Positions 35,501-47,900 of a DNA stretch of 64,000 bases are shown one piece after another (the stretch's first letter is position 1; every line of letters begins with the position of its first letter). Source of the stretch: Strigamia acuminata. Lineage: Eukaryota; Arthropoda; Chilopoda; Geophilomorpha; Linotaeniidae. The notes below the pieces were generated by a model. The model was not told where the DNA came from, ran no database searches, and was given only the letters and a program-made list of their open reading frames with translations. Made by a program: the position numbers and the translations under genes. The DNA lies in NCBI GenBank assembly GCA_949358305.1, contig OX442315.1, forward strand, positions 33,878,427-33,942,426. The letters run 5' to 3'.

Positions 35501-37318
35501 AATGTACCTAAAGATCTGCTTAAACTAGTTGACAAACATCGCTCCAATCCAAATCTTGAAGTGGTTGTGACCAGTTCTGAGATTCCAGACCACTATGACG
35601 TAATATTCCAAGACCAAAACAAACCAATTAAACATTTTAAACATCTAGAACCCAAGATTGTGCAATTAGTCGTGGAATTGTTTAATGCACCAACCACAGA
35701 ATATCGTGTCCAACCACAACCTAATGGAAAGTTAACAGTTAGACCATCCAGAGATGATGTACCGACATTCGACGTGATAATTACTCCACAAGAGCTATCT
35801 TTGATTAGGGACTTCAGAGACCCAAAACTCAACTCTGTCGTTGTTTCACCCGGTTCCAAACCAAACACCTATAAGGTTGTTTTTGATGACCTAAACGACC
35901 CTTCAAAACCACTCTCTGAGGACAATGTCAAACCCTTATTCCTCAACTTTCTTATCCGCTTGTATACGGAACCAAGTCTCCCACTAAAGTCAGCTGTTGA
36001 TGAAGATGGACATTTAATTGTTACTGCACCCAAAAGAGTTTCGCACAACATTTTACATGATGTAAGCCCAGAAGTATTAAACTTTTTGACCAAACACAAA
36101 CCATCTCCAAAGGATAAATTTTCTATTGTGTTGGATAAGAAAAAGCCGAGTTCGATAAACCCCGATTCCTACACTTTTGATCTCAATGGCAAAAAGTTTC
36201 CTCATCAGTCGCCTACCACTGTTCAATTAGCATCTATTCTGCTTTCTCAGCCCAAGTTGCATACAAGAGTTTTGGATGAAAGGGATGGAAAAGTTACCGT
36301 AGAAATTACTGCACACAGACCAAATCTGGTTTTCAGAAATGTGCATCCAAGCTTCTTGAAGATTTCACACATAGCACGTCATAGCCCTGATGTGGAACTT
36401 TCGATTTCCCGAAACCCAGATAATGAAGTCGAACTTGTAATTTCAAATGGACCAAATAAGCTGATAGTTGAAAATATTTCACCTATTATTACTCAGCTGT
36501 TTGTGGCTTTGTTCAGTAGACCGGAATTCCCATATCACTATTACATAGATGAGGACAATTCTGTGACTATGATTATCAGAAAAGATAGCTTGCATCCAGT
36601 TTTCTCTCACATTAAGCCTGAATTTTTTGATTTTGTCAAAAAGGTCAGAAATTCCAAGCTTTTTAACGTTGTCATAAAGCATGATGAAGGTGCTTACGAA
36701 GTGGAAGTAACTACTCACAATTCCAGGCCAAGAACTTTCCAACTGACACCGGAAGAACTTCAATTGTTCATTCTTTTTGCTACTTATCCAGATTTCACTT
36801 TCAAAGAAAACAAGGAAAAAGATGGTTTCCTGGAAATTCCTGTTGTTATTAAAGCAACTTCTACTGTACTGGATTTCGTTAAACTTGTATCTGCTACAAA
36901 AGTCCATTCATTACCAGAAAACAAAGGAAAGGATATCGAAGAACCAATTGAAGAACCAAGTGATGAATCAGATGATGAACCAAGTAATGAACCAAGAGAT
37001 GAACCTCGTTACGGACTGAGACCTCATCTAGTTTTTGAACCAAGAATCGTATTGAGACGAGAGTACCGAAGGAGACCTAATTATAGAAATCTATTTCACA
37101 CAATTTCAAGAGACTATGATGATGAAAAAAGAAATTACGCAAAGCATCCTGGAAGACTGGAAGTTGAACATTTTGAACGACCACATCATCATAAACACAG
37201 ACACCAACGTCCCCAAGGACATGAACTGTATTACAAATTTAAGAAAGAAGGTGCATATGATAATTGTAAGTGTAACGATGCTCACAGAAGCACCTCTCAA
37301 AGATACAGAGAATTTTAA
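29568..37318 (+). CDS. Giant secreted modular protein with His-rich array, copy 1
   Basis: Two exons, 29568-29622 and 29742-37318 (7632 nt, 2543 residues). Exon 1 plus the first codons of exon 2 encode a signal peptide (basic start, then LFLVLQLSVIGLISS), so the protein is predicted to be secreted. A Ser/Gly-rich linker follows (about residues 60-117). Then come about 22 modules of 70-100 residues with a loose pattern: hydrophobic P-x-(F/L)-(L/V)-x-L-(I/V) helix, G-x-Y-x-(I/V/L)-x-V strand, then a K-x-(Y/F) and L-I-K-N-P-x-L-x-(Y/F)-x-V strand. Modules 1-3 recur as 4-6. Residues about 1126-1372 are 24 units of GHKEPHH(E/D)KP, likely able to bind metal ions. The tail is first acidic (EEPSDESDDEPS), then Arg/His-rich, with the only two cysteines (C-K-C, 2527 and 2529). 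No family is recognised. A structural, adhesive or metal-binding extracellular role is inference. The upstream ATG at 29720 lies in the intron and is not used. Confidence 0.9.
32512..33069 (+). repeat. 279-bp tandem coding duplication in giant gene 1
   Basis: Two almost identical 93-codon modules stand head to tail (the second starts 279 bases after the first). Giant gene 2 has only one module at this place, so this is a recent in-frame duplication in copy 1 or a loss in copy 2. Confidence 0.9.
33061..33780 (+). repeat. 30-bp coding minisatellite, 24 units (His-rich)
   Basis: 24 units of 30 bp encode GHKEPHHEKP or GHKEPHHDKP. E and D forms mostly alternate, giving a 60-bp higher-order period with matching silent differences (CACCATGAAAAA versus CACCACGATAAA). 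The unit is a multiple of three, so long false open frames appear in other frames and on the opposite strand. Confidence 0.97.
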
Positions 37319-37357
37319 TCGCAATGTTTTAAAGAATCTGTATATCCTTAAGACTGA

Positions 37358-37363
37358 AATAAA
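37358..37363 (+). terminator. Poly(A) signal of giant gene 1
   Basis: AATAAA lies 40 bases after the stop codon. Confidence 0.75.
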
Positions 37364-37708
37364 ATAGTTTGTAGAAGCATAGCAATTGATCATGTTTGTC
37401 TTCAATTATTTTTTTGAAGTTTTTACAGCAGTAGTTCTCATTTTTTTGCACCATTTCTTTCTTTTACCATTCACCGAATATCATTCCCAACTAACTGAAA
37501 TATAGGAATCGGATAGCAACCACAAATGGAAGTTAGCTTTCCTCAGAGTTACTAACTTAACTTGTAAGCAGATCATGTGGCTATTTCTCTGCTTTCAGTA
37601 TAACATGGTGAATCTGGCGATCCATTTAAAGGACAGCATTGGATCGATGGTATGAAAAAAATCAATATACCGATACGAAATCTTTATATCCATCTTATTT
37701 ACTGTTAC

Positions 37709-37934
37709 TATACTCTGGCTCACCGTAAGAGGAGGACCTAACTGTTGTTTGTTCAGTTCGTTTAGTTTATTGGTTGCTTTGTCAGGAAAGCAAGCAATTT
37801 TTGAATTTTATGATTGATTGTTTTGTCTGGCAAGCACTCAGCATGTATTTTGGCTTACTTTTATGTATACCTACACCAGTAAAATGGCTCGGCCAATAGG
37901 AACTGGTCCCCCTCTTACGGTGAACCAGAGTATA
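37709..37934. mobile_element. TATACTC-type MITE (TATACTCTGGCTCACCG ends)
   Basis: A 226-bp element has inverted ends TATACTCTGGCTCACCGTAA / complement and the subterminal GGCTCGGCCAATAGGAACTG. A lone related end appears at about 54837. Confidence 0.82.
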
Positions 37935-38157
37935 TTTTAAAAATGTTATTGGATTTTAATCGTATAATTTTGACTTTAAATTAACATACAAGTAGTATCT
38001 GCATTCAAAAAGTTAGTTTAAAATTAAACAATTTGCTACTGTACTTATTAAATGTTGTGCGCATGCCCACTGAAAGCATCAAAGCAACCGTCGGTCAAGC
38101 AGTTTAAAAGTGCTGTTTAGTATAAATTACTTCTCTCATTCAGTTATTGCTTATTAT

Positions 38158-39715
38158 TAGGGGGTTTCATTAATTAAGCAATTTTGTAATTTTGCAACTT
38201 TAGCAATTTTGCACTTTTGGATTTGTCACATGATATCAGTTCCACCAATCATGTGCATAATTGCAAAAACACAAAACAGAAAAAATACACAATCACAAAA
38301 TCAAAGGTAGTTTTGCTATTTTGGCAAAAATGGCAGCAGCCAAACTCAATCCAAGTGGCCATCACAAATTGTGATTAATAATTAGTTTCAAAAACAATCT
38401 CATAATTTTGCAATTTTGCAATTATTTAAATAGTCACGTGACTTCCTATCCACCATATTAGGTTATAGTTATATCCAACCAATTTTAAAATGTGATGCAA
38501 AAAAACTAGTTCTTATTTGTGTGATGGAACAAAATATTTTTTAATAAGGTGCATTTTAATAAATACTAGCTGTTCACCCACAAAGCCAAAGCCATAGATC
38601 AGACAAATGTATACAACCAAATCATAAAATAAATTTTTGCAAAACTAAACCAAACCCATAATAATGCAACCCAAACCCAAACCACACCAAACCAAAACCA
38701 ATGCCAATCTGGCCAATACCCAAACACAATCAAACCCAAAAGTTAACCTAAACCCAACGCCAATCCAGCCAATTCAATTTTGACCCAAACCACTGCAACC
38801 TGCTATTTTGTCCTCCTTTATTATTCAACCATTTTTTCCAACTTTTTCTTATAAATCAACCCAAAAAAGATCGTTTTTTCCAAAATTTAAAATCAACGGT
38901 TAATCCGATCAAAAAGTTATCTGTACCATCGTTTTCAGCGGGATTTTCTTCTCTGGAAACCTGTTTTAAACATTTCATTCGGTTAATTTTACGAATTTTT
39001 GGTTTTGTCATGGTCGAATCTCGAATCCAAATTCTGCACCAAATTTCCAAATTTTCCCATTCGGTCCCCCGCTAAGATGGCCCGAATCGGCACTTTTCCT
39101 CGCCCGAATCAAAAAATAAAAAATACAGGCTTGTGCAGAATTGTCTCCTCTTCAAAATGAGCTTGGTTCCATAATTTTCCGAGCTCATCTTGACATAGAA
39201 AACAATAAAAAACGATACGCGACGAACATTTCCGCCTGAATTTCCATTCGGGCACCCGCTAAAATCGCCCTGAATCGCCCTGAATCGGTACTTTTTTTTA
39301 CCCGAATCGAAGTATTGAGTTTCCTAGCTGTTATACAGTCATGGATGCATCAGCATTTTGATGATATACAAGGATACAAGTTGGCCACTTAGATAGAGCT
39401 TGGATGCCTCCATTTTGTTTTGAGTTTCACAAGCCTCAAAACCACTTCTTATCAAAATCACAAAAACTACCTTTTAGATGTTTTTGGGATTTTGTGTTTT
39501 TACTCTTTTGTGCTTTAGTGAATGTGAATGTGATTGGTAGAACAGATATCACATGACAATACTCAAAAATCACAAAATTGTCCAGATCACACAATTGCAA
39601 AATTGACTGGGTTAATTCAATGTAAACTCATTTTTGGAGGCATCAAAAAATAATGATTTTGTGATTAATGCAAAATCACAAAATTGCAAAATCATTCATA
39701 TAATGAAACCCCCTA
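38158..39715 (-). mobile_element. 1.56-kb TIR element, copy 2 (TAGGGGGTTTCATTA ends)
   Basis: 1558 bp, inverted relative to the copy at 6453-8009 and very similar along its whole length. Termini are TAGGGGGTTTCATTA with TA flanks. The high similarity implies recent mobility, although no transposase is encoded. Confidence 0.88.
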
Positions 39716-39746
39716 TTGAAACTTAAAATTATTTTTTAAAATTTCA

Positions 39747-39826
39747 TTAAAAATGTCATCATTCCACAGACTGGTTCCCCACCATGTGTGGTGGGGAACC
39801 AGTCTGTGGAATGATGACATTTTTAA
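39747..39826. repeat. Perfect 38-bp inverted repeat with 4-base loop
   Basis: The arms 39747-39784 and 39789-39826 are exactly complementary, with loop TGTG. It stands 31 bases beyond the end of the 38158-39715 element. The arm core reads CCACAGACTGGTTCCCCACC. No gene is attached to it. Confidence 0.92.
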
Positions 39827-40924
39827 GTGTTGCCAAGAAAAAATTGTTTCAAGAAGTTTTACAATTTCAGTTGCTACGCCTTAGTGCAAAACTTGGTAGA
39901 GGTTTAATAATGACTTGATGGCGAGAGTTTCGAACTTCAAAGCAAACACTTGTCACGTCGTATTCGACTTTTTAACAATAGTTCTGGAAATTTAGAACTT
40001 CCAAGGGTTTGTGTAACCAGAAAATTTAGGTTTGCAGGTGCCGCAACTCTTAATACTTCGCCGGGGGTGGTAGCTAGGTTAAGACAGCGTCTGTTCGTGA
40101 AATCTGTATTTTATGGGTGCAGGATATCAGCCCAGGCGCCGCGCAAAATGGCGAACGTTGATATTCGTATTGAGATCGTAATATCGCTTTTCACTAAGGG
40201 AAAATGTCGTCACTCGCTAGGCGCTCTTATGAAGAGAATATTTCTTCTCCTGGAGACGCACAAACGTTGGGTGAACGCGCATACAGGTACCAAACTGCAG
40301 ACGTCGTCAAACCGAAATGAATACGCAATTGAGACGACATGCAATTCAAAATGTCTAGGCTGAGGAAGAAGTCACAGTCGTGGCATAAAAAGTATGACGA
40401 ATTAAGACCGTCGAATACGCTGTTTTTCCAGTAAATTGTACGCAAAATATAGGCAAATAATAAATGTAGCGGTCAGATAGCCAACCATGAGAATTCGGGC
40501 TGCACAATGGCCATATGCGCTAATGTGCAACATAAATTGCTCTAAAAAATCTCCCAGTTGAGACAGAAGACGTTAACTCGTCGAAGGCAAAAATCATTCT
40601 GAATATTTCTAGCAATTTTGATAGAACAAGTCACCTCTGATCACATGTTCAGGGCCAAGTCTATTTCCGAAGGGAAAATGGACAAGAACAGGTGGTCAGA
40701 GGGAAATATGTTAATTTTAGAGCACGAATGCATCAATTTATGGCAAAATTCTCATGAATGTCTGGATGGGGTGAGCTTGACCAGGCTAAATTAAAGATAA
40801 ATGATAAAAATAAAGGAAATAAAATGAAATAAAATAATAAATTTGGATCTAGGAGAAAACGAAATAATTTAGAAGAATTAAAACAATTTCCTAATAAAAA
40901 TGGGAAAAATCAGGGGAAAGGCGC

Positions 40925-41190
40925 AAAATGCGCTCAAAATTTCAAAAATTTCTATTGTCTAAAGTCAGGACCGTGACACACTTTCCCTTTCCTCTGTACA
41001 GCGATGTGGAATGCCCTGCCGTTCGAACTATCCGTTCTTCGATCTTTGACTGCTCAGCCGCCAGATGTCAATCTCACTGCAGCCATTTCCACCGTCGTTT
41101 AAAGAAACATTTATTGTCTACTCAATAACTTTTGTACTCTCCCTCCTGTATTCCCTCCCTTTTTGCTCCCTAGGGGCTTATGAAATAAAT
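40925..41190 (+). pseudogene. Possible decayed non-LTR retrotransposon 3' end
   Basis: Across shifting frames, the sequence around 40975-41110 recalls the C-terminal end of non-LTR reverse-transcriptase polyproteins (a W/C-N-A-L-P-like ...FELS.LRSLTA... block followed by FHRRLKKHLL). Several frameshifts are needed, so this is at best a dead fragment. Confidence 0.35.
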
Positions 41191-41995
41191 ACAAATACAA
41201 AATGTTGCAAACTCCTTTTAAGTCACAAATTTGTGAATCGATTTAAGCTCGGATCGGTTTAAAATAAACATAACATCGCAATTTATTCCGCTGTGCTGTT
41301 CATACATCGCCATTACATAAGTGGTGGTGACCAAGGCAACGGTAACAACAACTCAAGAATGCCACCACATAAATAATTAATGCTTAATGATAACAACAAC
41401 ACTTGTTTCTTTGAAAACTATATCCACAAAATTTGTGTATCGGCATGACAAAAAATCTTATTACATTAATGGATCTTACTTAAATGGTTTAAAATGCGAC
41501 TTTTTGATACGTAAATATGTATTATCACATTTTGACATTAATTTCTTATTTTTATTTTATAAATGTTACTTGGTTGTTACTGCATTTTCTTCTTTCTCAC
41601 TAATAACTCCATTACAGTTCATTCAATAACAATTTTAATAATGTGGCCAGTTTAATGGACAACTCACGTTAAATGATCAATTTTCTTACTGCACCATAGT
41701 TATTATCTATTTAACATTAAAGTTTAGAAGTTCCTAATAATTGATTCAATAATAACATAATGATATAATAAGGACGTATAATAACATAATAACATAATAA
41801 TAACATATAATAACATTTATTTTTGTTTATCAAACTGTCACATAACTTTAAAGCTTTTTGATGTAATAAAATATTAAAATTATCAATAACAGAAAAACAC
41901 TTACAATTTGTTTACACACTTGTCGCTTCGCCATTCTCCAAACTTTATTCAGTCGACTTACTAGTTATTGCAGATACAGTACCAAAATCGCTAAG

Positions 41996-44900
41996 ATGTT
42001 TCACCGTAAACGCATTAACCAAGTTAGGCGAATCACTAAGCAATACATCGAAGCAGATATTCAAGTCCCAGAGTTGATTCCGCATTTTCAAGAGTTCTAC
42101 AAAAAACGTTTTAAAGGTTTTTCTTCTGCAATTTGGCTCATAGTAACTGTCGGAGCGCTATCCCTCTGTTCGTACCAAATACTCAATCGAATGATGTATT
42201 TTTCTTCATCACCGGTAAAAGTTGAAGCCAGCATAACTGAGGAATTGGTTGGTGATTTCCCAGCAATTATTCTCTTGGCCATATACACTGACGCAACTAA
42301 AGAAATCAAGGAGTCAATATTGAAAAAGAATAAAGACGCTACAGGTAACTATTGTTTTATTTTATTATTTTATTCAATATTTTACATGCAAAAACCTCTC
42401 GTTTCAATAGAAGTCACAGTGTAAGCTGTGTGATACGTAGTGAAAATCATTTATTCCTGGTCAAAAATTAATTTTGTGGAAAAAATATACTGTATATATT
42501 TTTTTTCTTTTTTCTTCAAAACTTTGCTAAAATGATTCTCTACACCTTTACAATTGAATTTTTATTATTGCGTTGTTACTTTTTAAGTTACAATGTGAAA
42601 AACCATGAAACTTTGCTCTTTAAACTTAAATTTGTAGTGCTTAATGAATTGTTCATCCCAAAAATCTGTAATAACTTCATTTACTGCAAAAACTTACACG
42701 AAACACTTTTTGATTTATTCTTATTTTTTTTACAGAATGCAGGCAATTTCCGAATTTCAATGTGGATAATAAAACAGACATTACTTTAGTCTGGGACGCA
42801 TTAAGTGTGCAACCAATGATAAATGATACATTCTTTCGAAAAATTCCGGCAAGTATACCTTAGCAAAATTTTAACACCTTCAACCAAAGATCCACAATGA
42901 TCTGTGCCTGGCACCTTGTTGGTACCTTGTTGGTAAGGGGCTGTCAGTTTATTAAGTATCGCAAAATATTTTTTTCTATAAAAAAAAAATTTTGGTCGTA
43001 ATTCCCGAATACCCCTAGGAAGTTACGCGATAAAACTGAAACACGCCAATTTTCAGGGTGTTGGCGGAGCTTTTGAAATGTTTGCAACACGTGGTAACAA
43101 AGCTTACAACATTCGCAAACAAATTGCGCACAAGTTGACAGTGTTTCCCACCCCCCATTACCCGCTTTAATCCCTAAACAAGTAAATATCTCTAATGCAT
43201 AGAAGCGTTACACCTTAGACTTCTAAACCCCTTCTACACTTTTCTGAAAAGAAATACATTTGTCCGTCTGTCCCTAAATAAAATACCAAAATAAAAGAAA
43301 ATAATGTGGAGTTTTCGGGTTCGAGAAATGCACAGACGGGCAACAACACGTCGCCAGAGAACGTTCGGATGTGACACGCGCATTTTGATACATCTGATAA
43401 ACGTTTTGTGGTTACAGCCAATAGGAGCTGACCATTGATGTAATATAATACGTCATTTCCGGTATCAGTCTGTAATAGACGGCTAAAAGTCTAGTAAAAC
43501 CAGTTTTTTAATTAAATCGGAGGTCGGAAAAATACGAAAATACCTTAGGAACCTGTGATAGGTATGCTGAGTTTATTGCAGTTGCCCGTTTGGCTCTAGC
43601 TGCTATAGTTTTTGAGATATTGATGCGGACGGACGGAAGGACGGACAAAGCCGTTTCATTAGACTTTCTAAACAGAGTTTAGAAGTCTAAAATCACTTGT
43701 TGGCGCATTTACGACCGAGCTTAAGTTGGCACAACATTGCATTCGGCATAGTCTACAAACAAACCAATATCTTGTGTTAAGATTTCTTCAGAATTCTATG
43801 AAATTTGATCAGCATGTGTACAACAAGGTCCCCTAACATCCTCCAAAAGCTTAAACATCTGACAGAAATTCTTCAATTTGGTTTGACATCAAGGTACCGG
43901 GCACAGATTATACCTGCATTCAATTAGTCATTTATTCTGGTTTACGTTTAAACATCCATTGAAATTAAAGACTGCAGAAATGAAATATTTAATTTAATTT
44001 AATTTAATTAATATTCTTGCGCCATTTCTTTATTTTTCTTCATTTTATTAGGAATAATTTTATTTTTTTACAAATAATTTCATTTTTCCTAAATTATTAC
44101 TACAGGTATTCCAGTGTAAATGGTTTTATTTCTCTTTATTCTTTCCATTTTGTCTGGATTTCCACCTAATTTAGACACTTCCTGTGATAATCACGAAAAA
44201 TTGGCTATGTTTAAAATTTATTCGCACTCTACTCATTTAAATATTTGACTTTGACCACCTGTTTTGGACTATTTCCCCTTGAAAATAAGATTGGCTCAGA
44301 ATATGTGATCAAAGGTTTCCTCATTTTCTAAATTCCTAATTTTAGACAGAATTACTTTCACCTCCGACTAATAGTAACAGCTCTTGTCGTAATTGAGAAT
44401 TTCAGAGTGCGCTTTCATGGTGCGTCGCAACGCATGAGGCATAATCCGACCAAGATGCAATAGGCTTAGTTGGGGGTGGCGGATGTATCGCGAAAAAAGA
44501 AAGCGCGAAAAGAATGAATCGCGAAAATCGGGATTTGTTTTTTCATATCGAAGTAGGCGCGAAAAAAGGAATCGCGAAAAATAAAATCGCGAAAAAAGAA
44601 ATCGCGAATCGAAATGCAGCAAAATTTTAAAAAAATTTAGAAAAAAGAAAACGCGAAATTAAGAAAACGCGAATTTGAAGAAAAATCGAAAAAAATTGAA
44701 AACTCGAAAAAATTGACAAAAATCGAAAAAACTTAAAAAATTGACAAAAATCGAAAAAACTTAAAAAATTGACAAAAATCGAAAAAACTTAAAAAATTGA
44801 CAAAAATCGAAAAATTTGAAAAAATTGAAACTATTTATTTAACTTATAAGAAAATGAAACAAAAAACGAACACAAAAACTTTACAGTGTTGCCGAAGCTC

Positions 44901-47900
44901 GTCCTCGCCCACGCGCTCGCCCTCGCCCTCGCCCTCGCCTTCGCCCTCGTCCTCGTCCACGCTGCGTAACCGCTGGATTTGCGGGTGGTGGTGAATTTGC
45001 TGCTGCCATCCTACCTCGGACACTCCGTAATGTACGTCCAATGGGTGAAACGGGCGGCGAAACGGGTGGCGAAACTGGCGGCAAAACTGGCGGCGAAACG
45101 GGCGGCGAAAAGGGCGGCGAACCCTGCGGCGAACCGGGCGGCGAACCGGGCGGCGAACCCGGCGGTGAATTATCAACTACGTCTTGAGTTACTAATGGGG
45201 GTTCGCGAACATGATGCGCAACTTGCTCCAAGTATTCCGCCACGGTAATACGACGTTCAATTAATTTATCCTGCGCAGCAATGATGTGCTTGTTGCTCAG
45301 AACAAATTTTTTCTTTCGAAGCCGACTCACCTTGAGACCCGAAGAGGCACGAACGAAATCTTGACGTGTAGACAGCTCGACCTGTCGCAGCTTCTGAAGA
45401 AATTGCCAAACATTCGGATGAGCAAGCCCAATTCGTTTTAGCAACGTGCTGTGAAAACTTTCCACATCGTTATTTGTCCGCCGTATCATCCCGAAAACTG
45501 AAAAACGCTGTGCCGTGACTCTTCCTAACCAAAATGTTTCAATGTATCGGAGCAGACGAGTGAATGGCGGTGTGGCAATGTTGTTCAAATTCAAGAAATT
45601 CCGAATACTCAGTAAGCCAGCGGCCATTGCGTCGACGGGCAGCAATGCCAAAGCCATGCACATTTGCATGGCCTTATGGCATCGAATGCTATTTTCGTAT
45701 TCGTTGCGCAAACCAAGCTGCTGAATATTCTTCCAAACAGCTTGCGAAAAATGAAAAAAGCAACCCGCAATTCTCGCATTTGGAAACGAAGAGGCAACGG
45801 CATTTTGAATTGCGGTTTCAAAATCCGACATGACGACTTCCGGGTTCAATGTTGGCACCAGTTGTTTGATGTAGGTAAACAGCGCAGTGTATGCGATTGT
45901 GTTTCTTCGAGACATTAGCGCGTATACAACGGGAAACACATAGTCGTGCGCCAGTGCATGGAGCGTGCACAGCTGGTGAAAAATGCCGGGCACAACTTTG
46001 AACGTGCCATCAATCTGCAAAGTATTCGACGCACCTAAAGCCTGCAACAAACCATCAGAAACAAACACAATTAAAATTCCGCCATTATCTGGGCGTAGAG
46101 TAATACGATAAAAAATTTGTGAGTTGATTGTTGTCGCTTGGACGGGATGCTGATTCAACAATTCATCAAATTCTTCAGGCGTTTGCGGAATTGGTGGTTG
46201 CGAATGTTTACGACGATAGGACATACTACTCTCAATTTCGCCGAACGACACTAACTCTGCTCCATCAGGATGTAGCGCACTTTGATCATCAAAAATTCCG
46301 CGCTGAGGAAGGGTTGTTTCGCTCGCCAGACGTTTACAAGCACTGACCAACTTTCTGCGATCAATGTCGGGCGCGCTCGGTGAATGGTTGTGTTCTCCAC
46401 GAGGACTGATCTTCGTAAACACACCGTTTTTTCTAATAGCGCGCGCACTGCAAAATTCATCGATGCATCGGCAATATTCGGTCCGTGTAGTAGCAGTGTT
46501 TTTGGTGCTGTCGACTCTGAAGATGAAGCCTTCGACAGTGTAATTTACGCATCCCGTTTTTCGTCCGTCGATTGACATGGTATCGTTGTAGTTCTACGTG
46601 AAAGTGTAAGTGTAGTTTACTAACTAATGGCCCTACTTATATATGGAAAAGTGCGAACGTATGTAAAACGCAGCACCGGTTTCGTCCAATCGCATGCAAT
46701 ACGATTTCTGGCTGACAGCTAACGTTTTTTGGCCGTCGGGAGTGGAACAGTGGTGTTGGGAATTTGGAGTTTTTTAAAGCGGTTATTAGAAATGAAAATG
46801 TCGAGTATAAATACGAAATGATTAAATCGAACCTTGCAAATTGCTCGAAGATTATTGAGAATGGCGGCGGAGTGGAACTCGATCGATTTCTCAAAGAGGT
46901 TTTCGAGAGCGGAGGTTGGATTAAGAAGATTAAGATGGAGATTGGCTAACACTCCGTATCCATTGAAGAATATCCTGACTTGTCTTGATGATGATTTGAC
47001 AGATTGAAAGACGATTATACTCGGGTCAATCGAGGAGGTTGACAATCGCTAGAATCTTTCTTATGCGCATTTAGAATTTTTCTCCGATCACTTGCGATTG
47101 TTATTCCCCCACTATTAATTATTCAAGAAAATTATTTGTTCGTGTTTTTCATAAGAAAATATAGTTGCATTGTTTCAAATTTTGTGTCTTTTTATGGAAT
47201 AAAGTCTGTTTTTACTGCAATGCTTTGTGGAAGTTTTTTTAAACGCCAAAGTTCGCGGTTTCTTTTTTGGCGTTTTGTTTTATTCGCGATTGCTTTTTTC
47301 GCGATTTTTCGCAATTTGTTTATTTCGCGATTGCTTTTTTCGCGATTTTTCGCGATTTGTTTAATTCGCGATTGCTTTTTTCGCGCGTGTCCACTTAGCG
47401 CCAGTTTCAGTTCGCGCCAGTGAGAGTTTGCGCTAACACGATTCGCGATTCCACAAGTAGCGATTTCTAATGTCGCTTTTTTTGGGATTCGCGATATATC
47501 ATGCGCCTCGGCTTAGTTGTTTGCTGTTGGCTTAAATTTGTAAAATGTTTACATAAAATTTGAGAATATTTTTTTTTATTAAAGAAAAAAAGAAATCATC
47601 CATTGTCAATTCAAAACATACCTTCCCTCATAGCAGTTCAAACTATAATTACAAATGGTAAGTGAATGAGTTAAAAAAATTAAAAATATTCATTACAATA
47701 ACATGGTCAACATTTGTACAATTTTTCTAAAATGTCAAGAAGACAAATGAAACAAACTTTGTAGGTGCATTCATTAAGTCATTTAAACTTGCTTATATTT
47801 TTTAAACCCGTCTAAAATTTAAATTTTACATGTTAAATGTTGACCGATTTAGTCCGTTTTCAGTCGTAGTGGACTGTGCGTAACATTTAATGCTCCTATA

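Larger units (their letters stand above)
37364..41995. other. Intergenic region between giant gene 1 and channel C
   Basis: The region contains a TATACTC-type MITE (37709-37934), the second 1.56-kb TIR element (38158-39715), a 38-bp-arm hairpin (39747-39826) and a decayed non-LTR retrotransposon-like tail (about 40925-41190). The remainder, especially 41230-41990, is AT-rich with repeated AATAACATAATA words. I see no gene. Confidence 0.6.

Noticed and set aside
40227-40445. Short frames on both strands around 39950-40450
   Set aside because: They overlap on opposite strands, match no family and are not preceded by recognisable exon signals.
44979-46575. Several + strand frames opposite the MULE transposase
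   Set aside because: They are shadows of the - strand transposase, which has catalytic motifs and the full length of the family.
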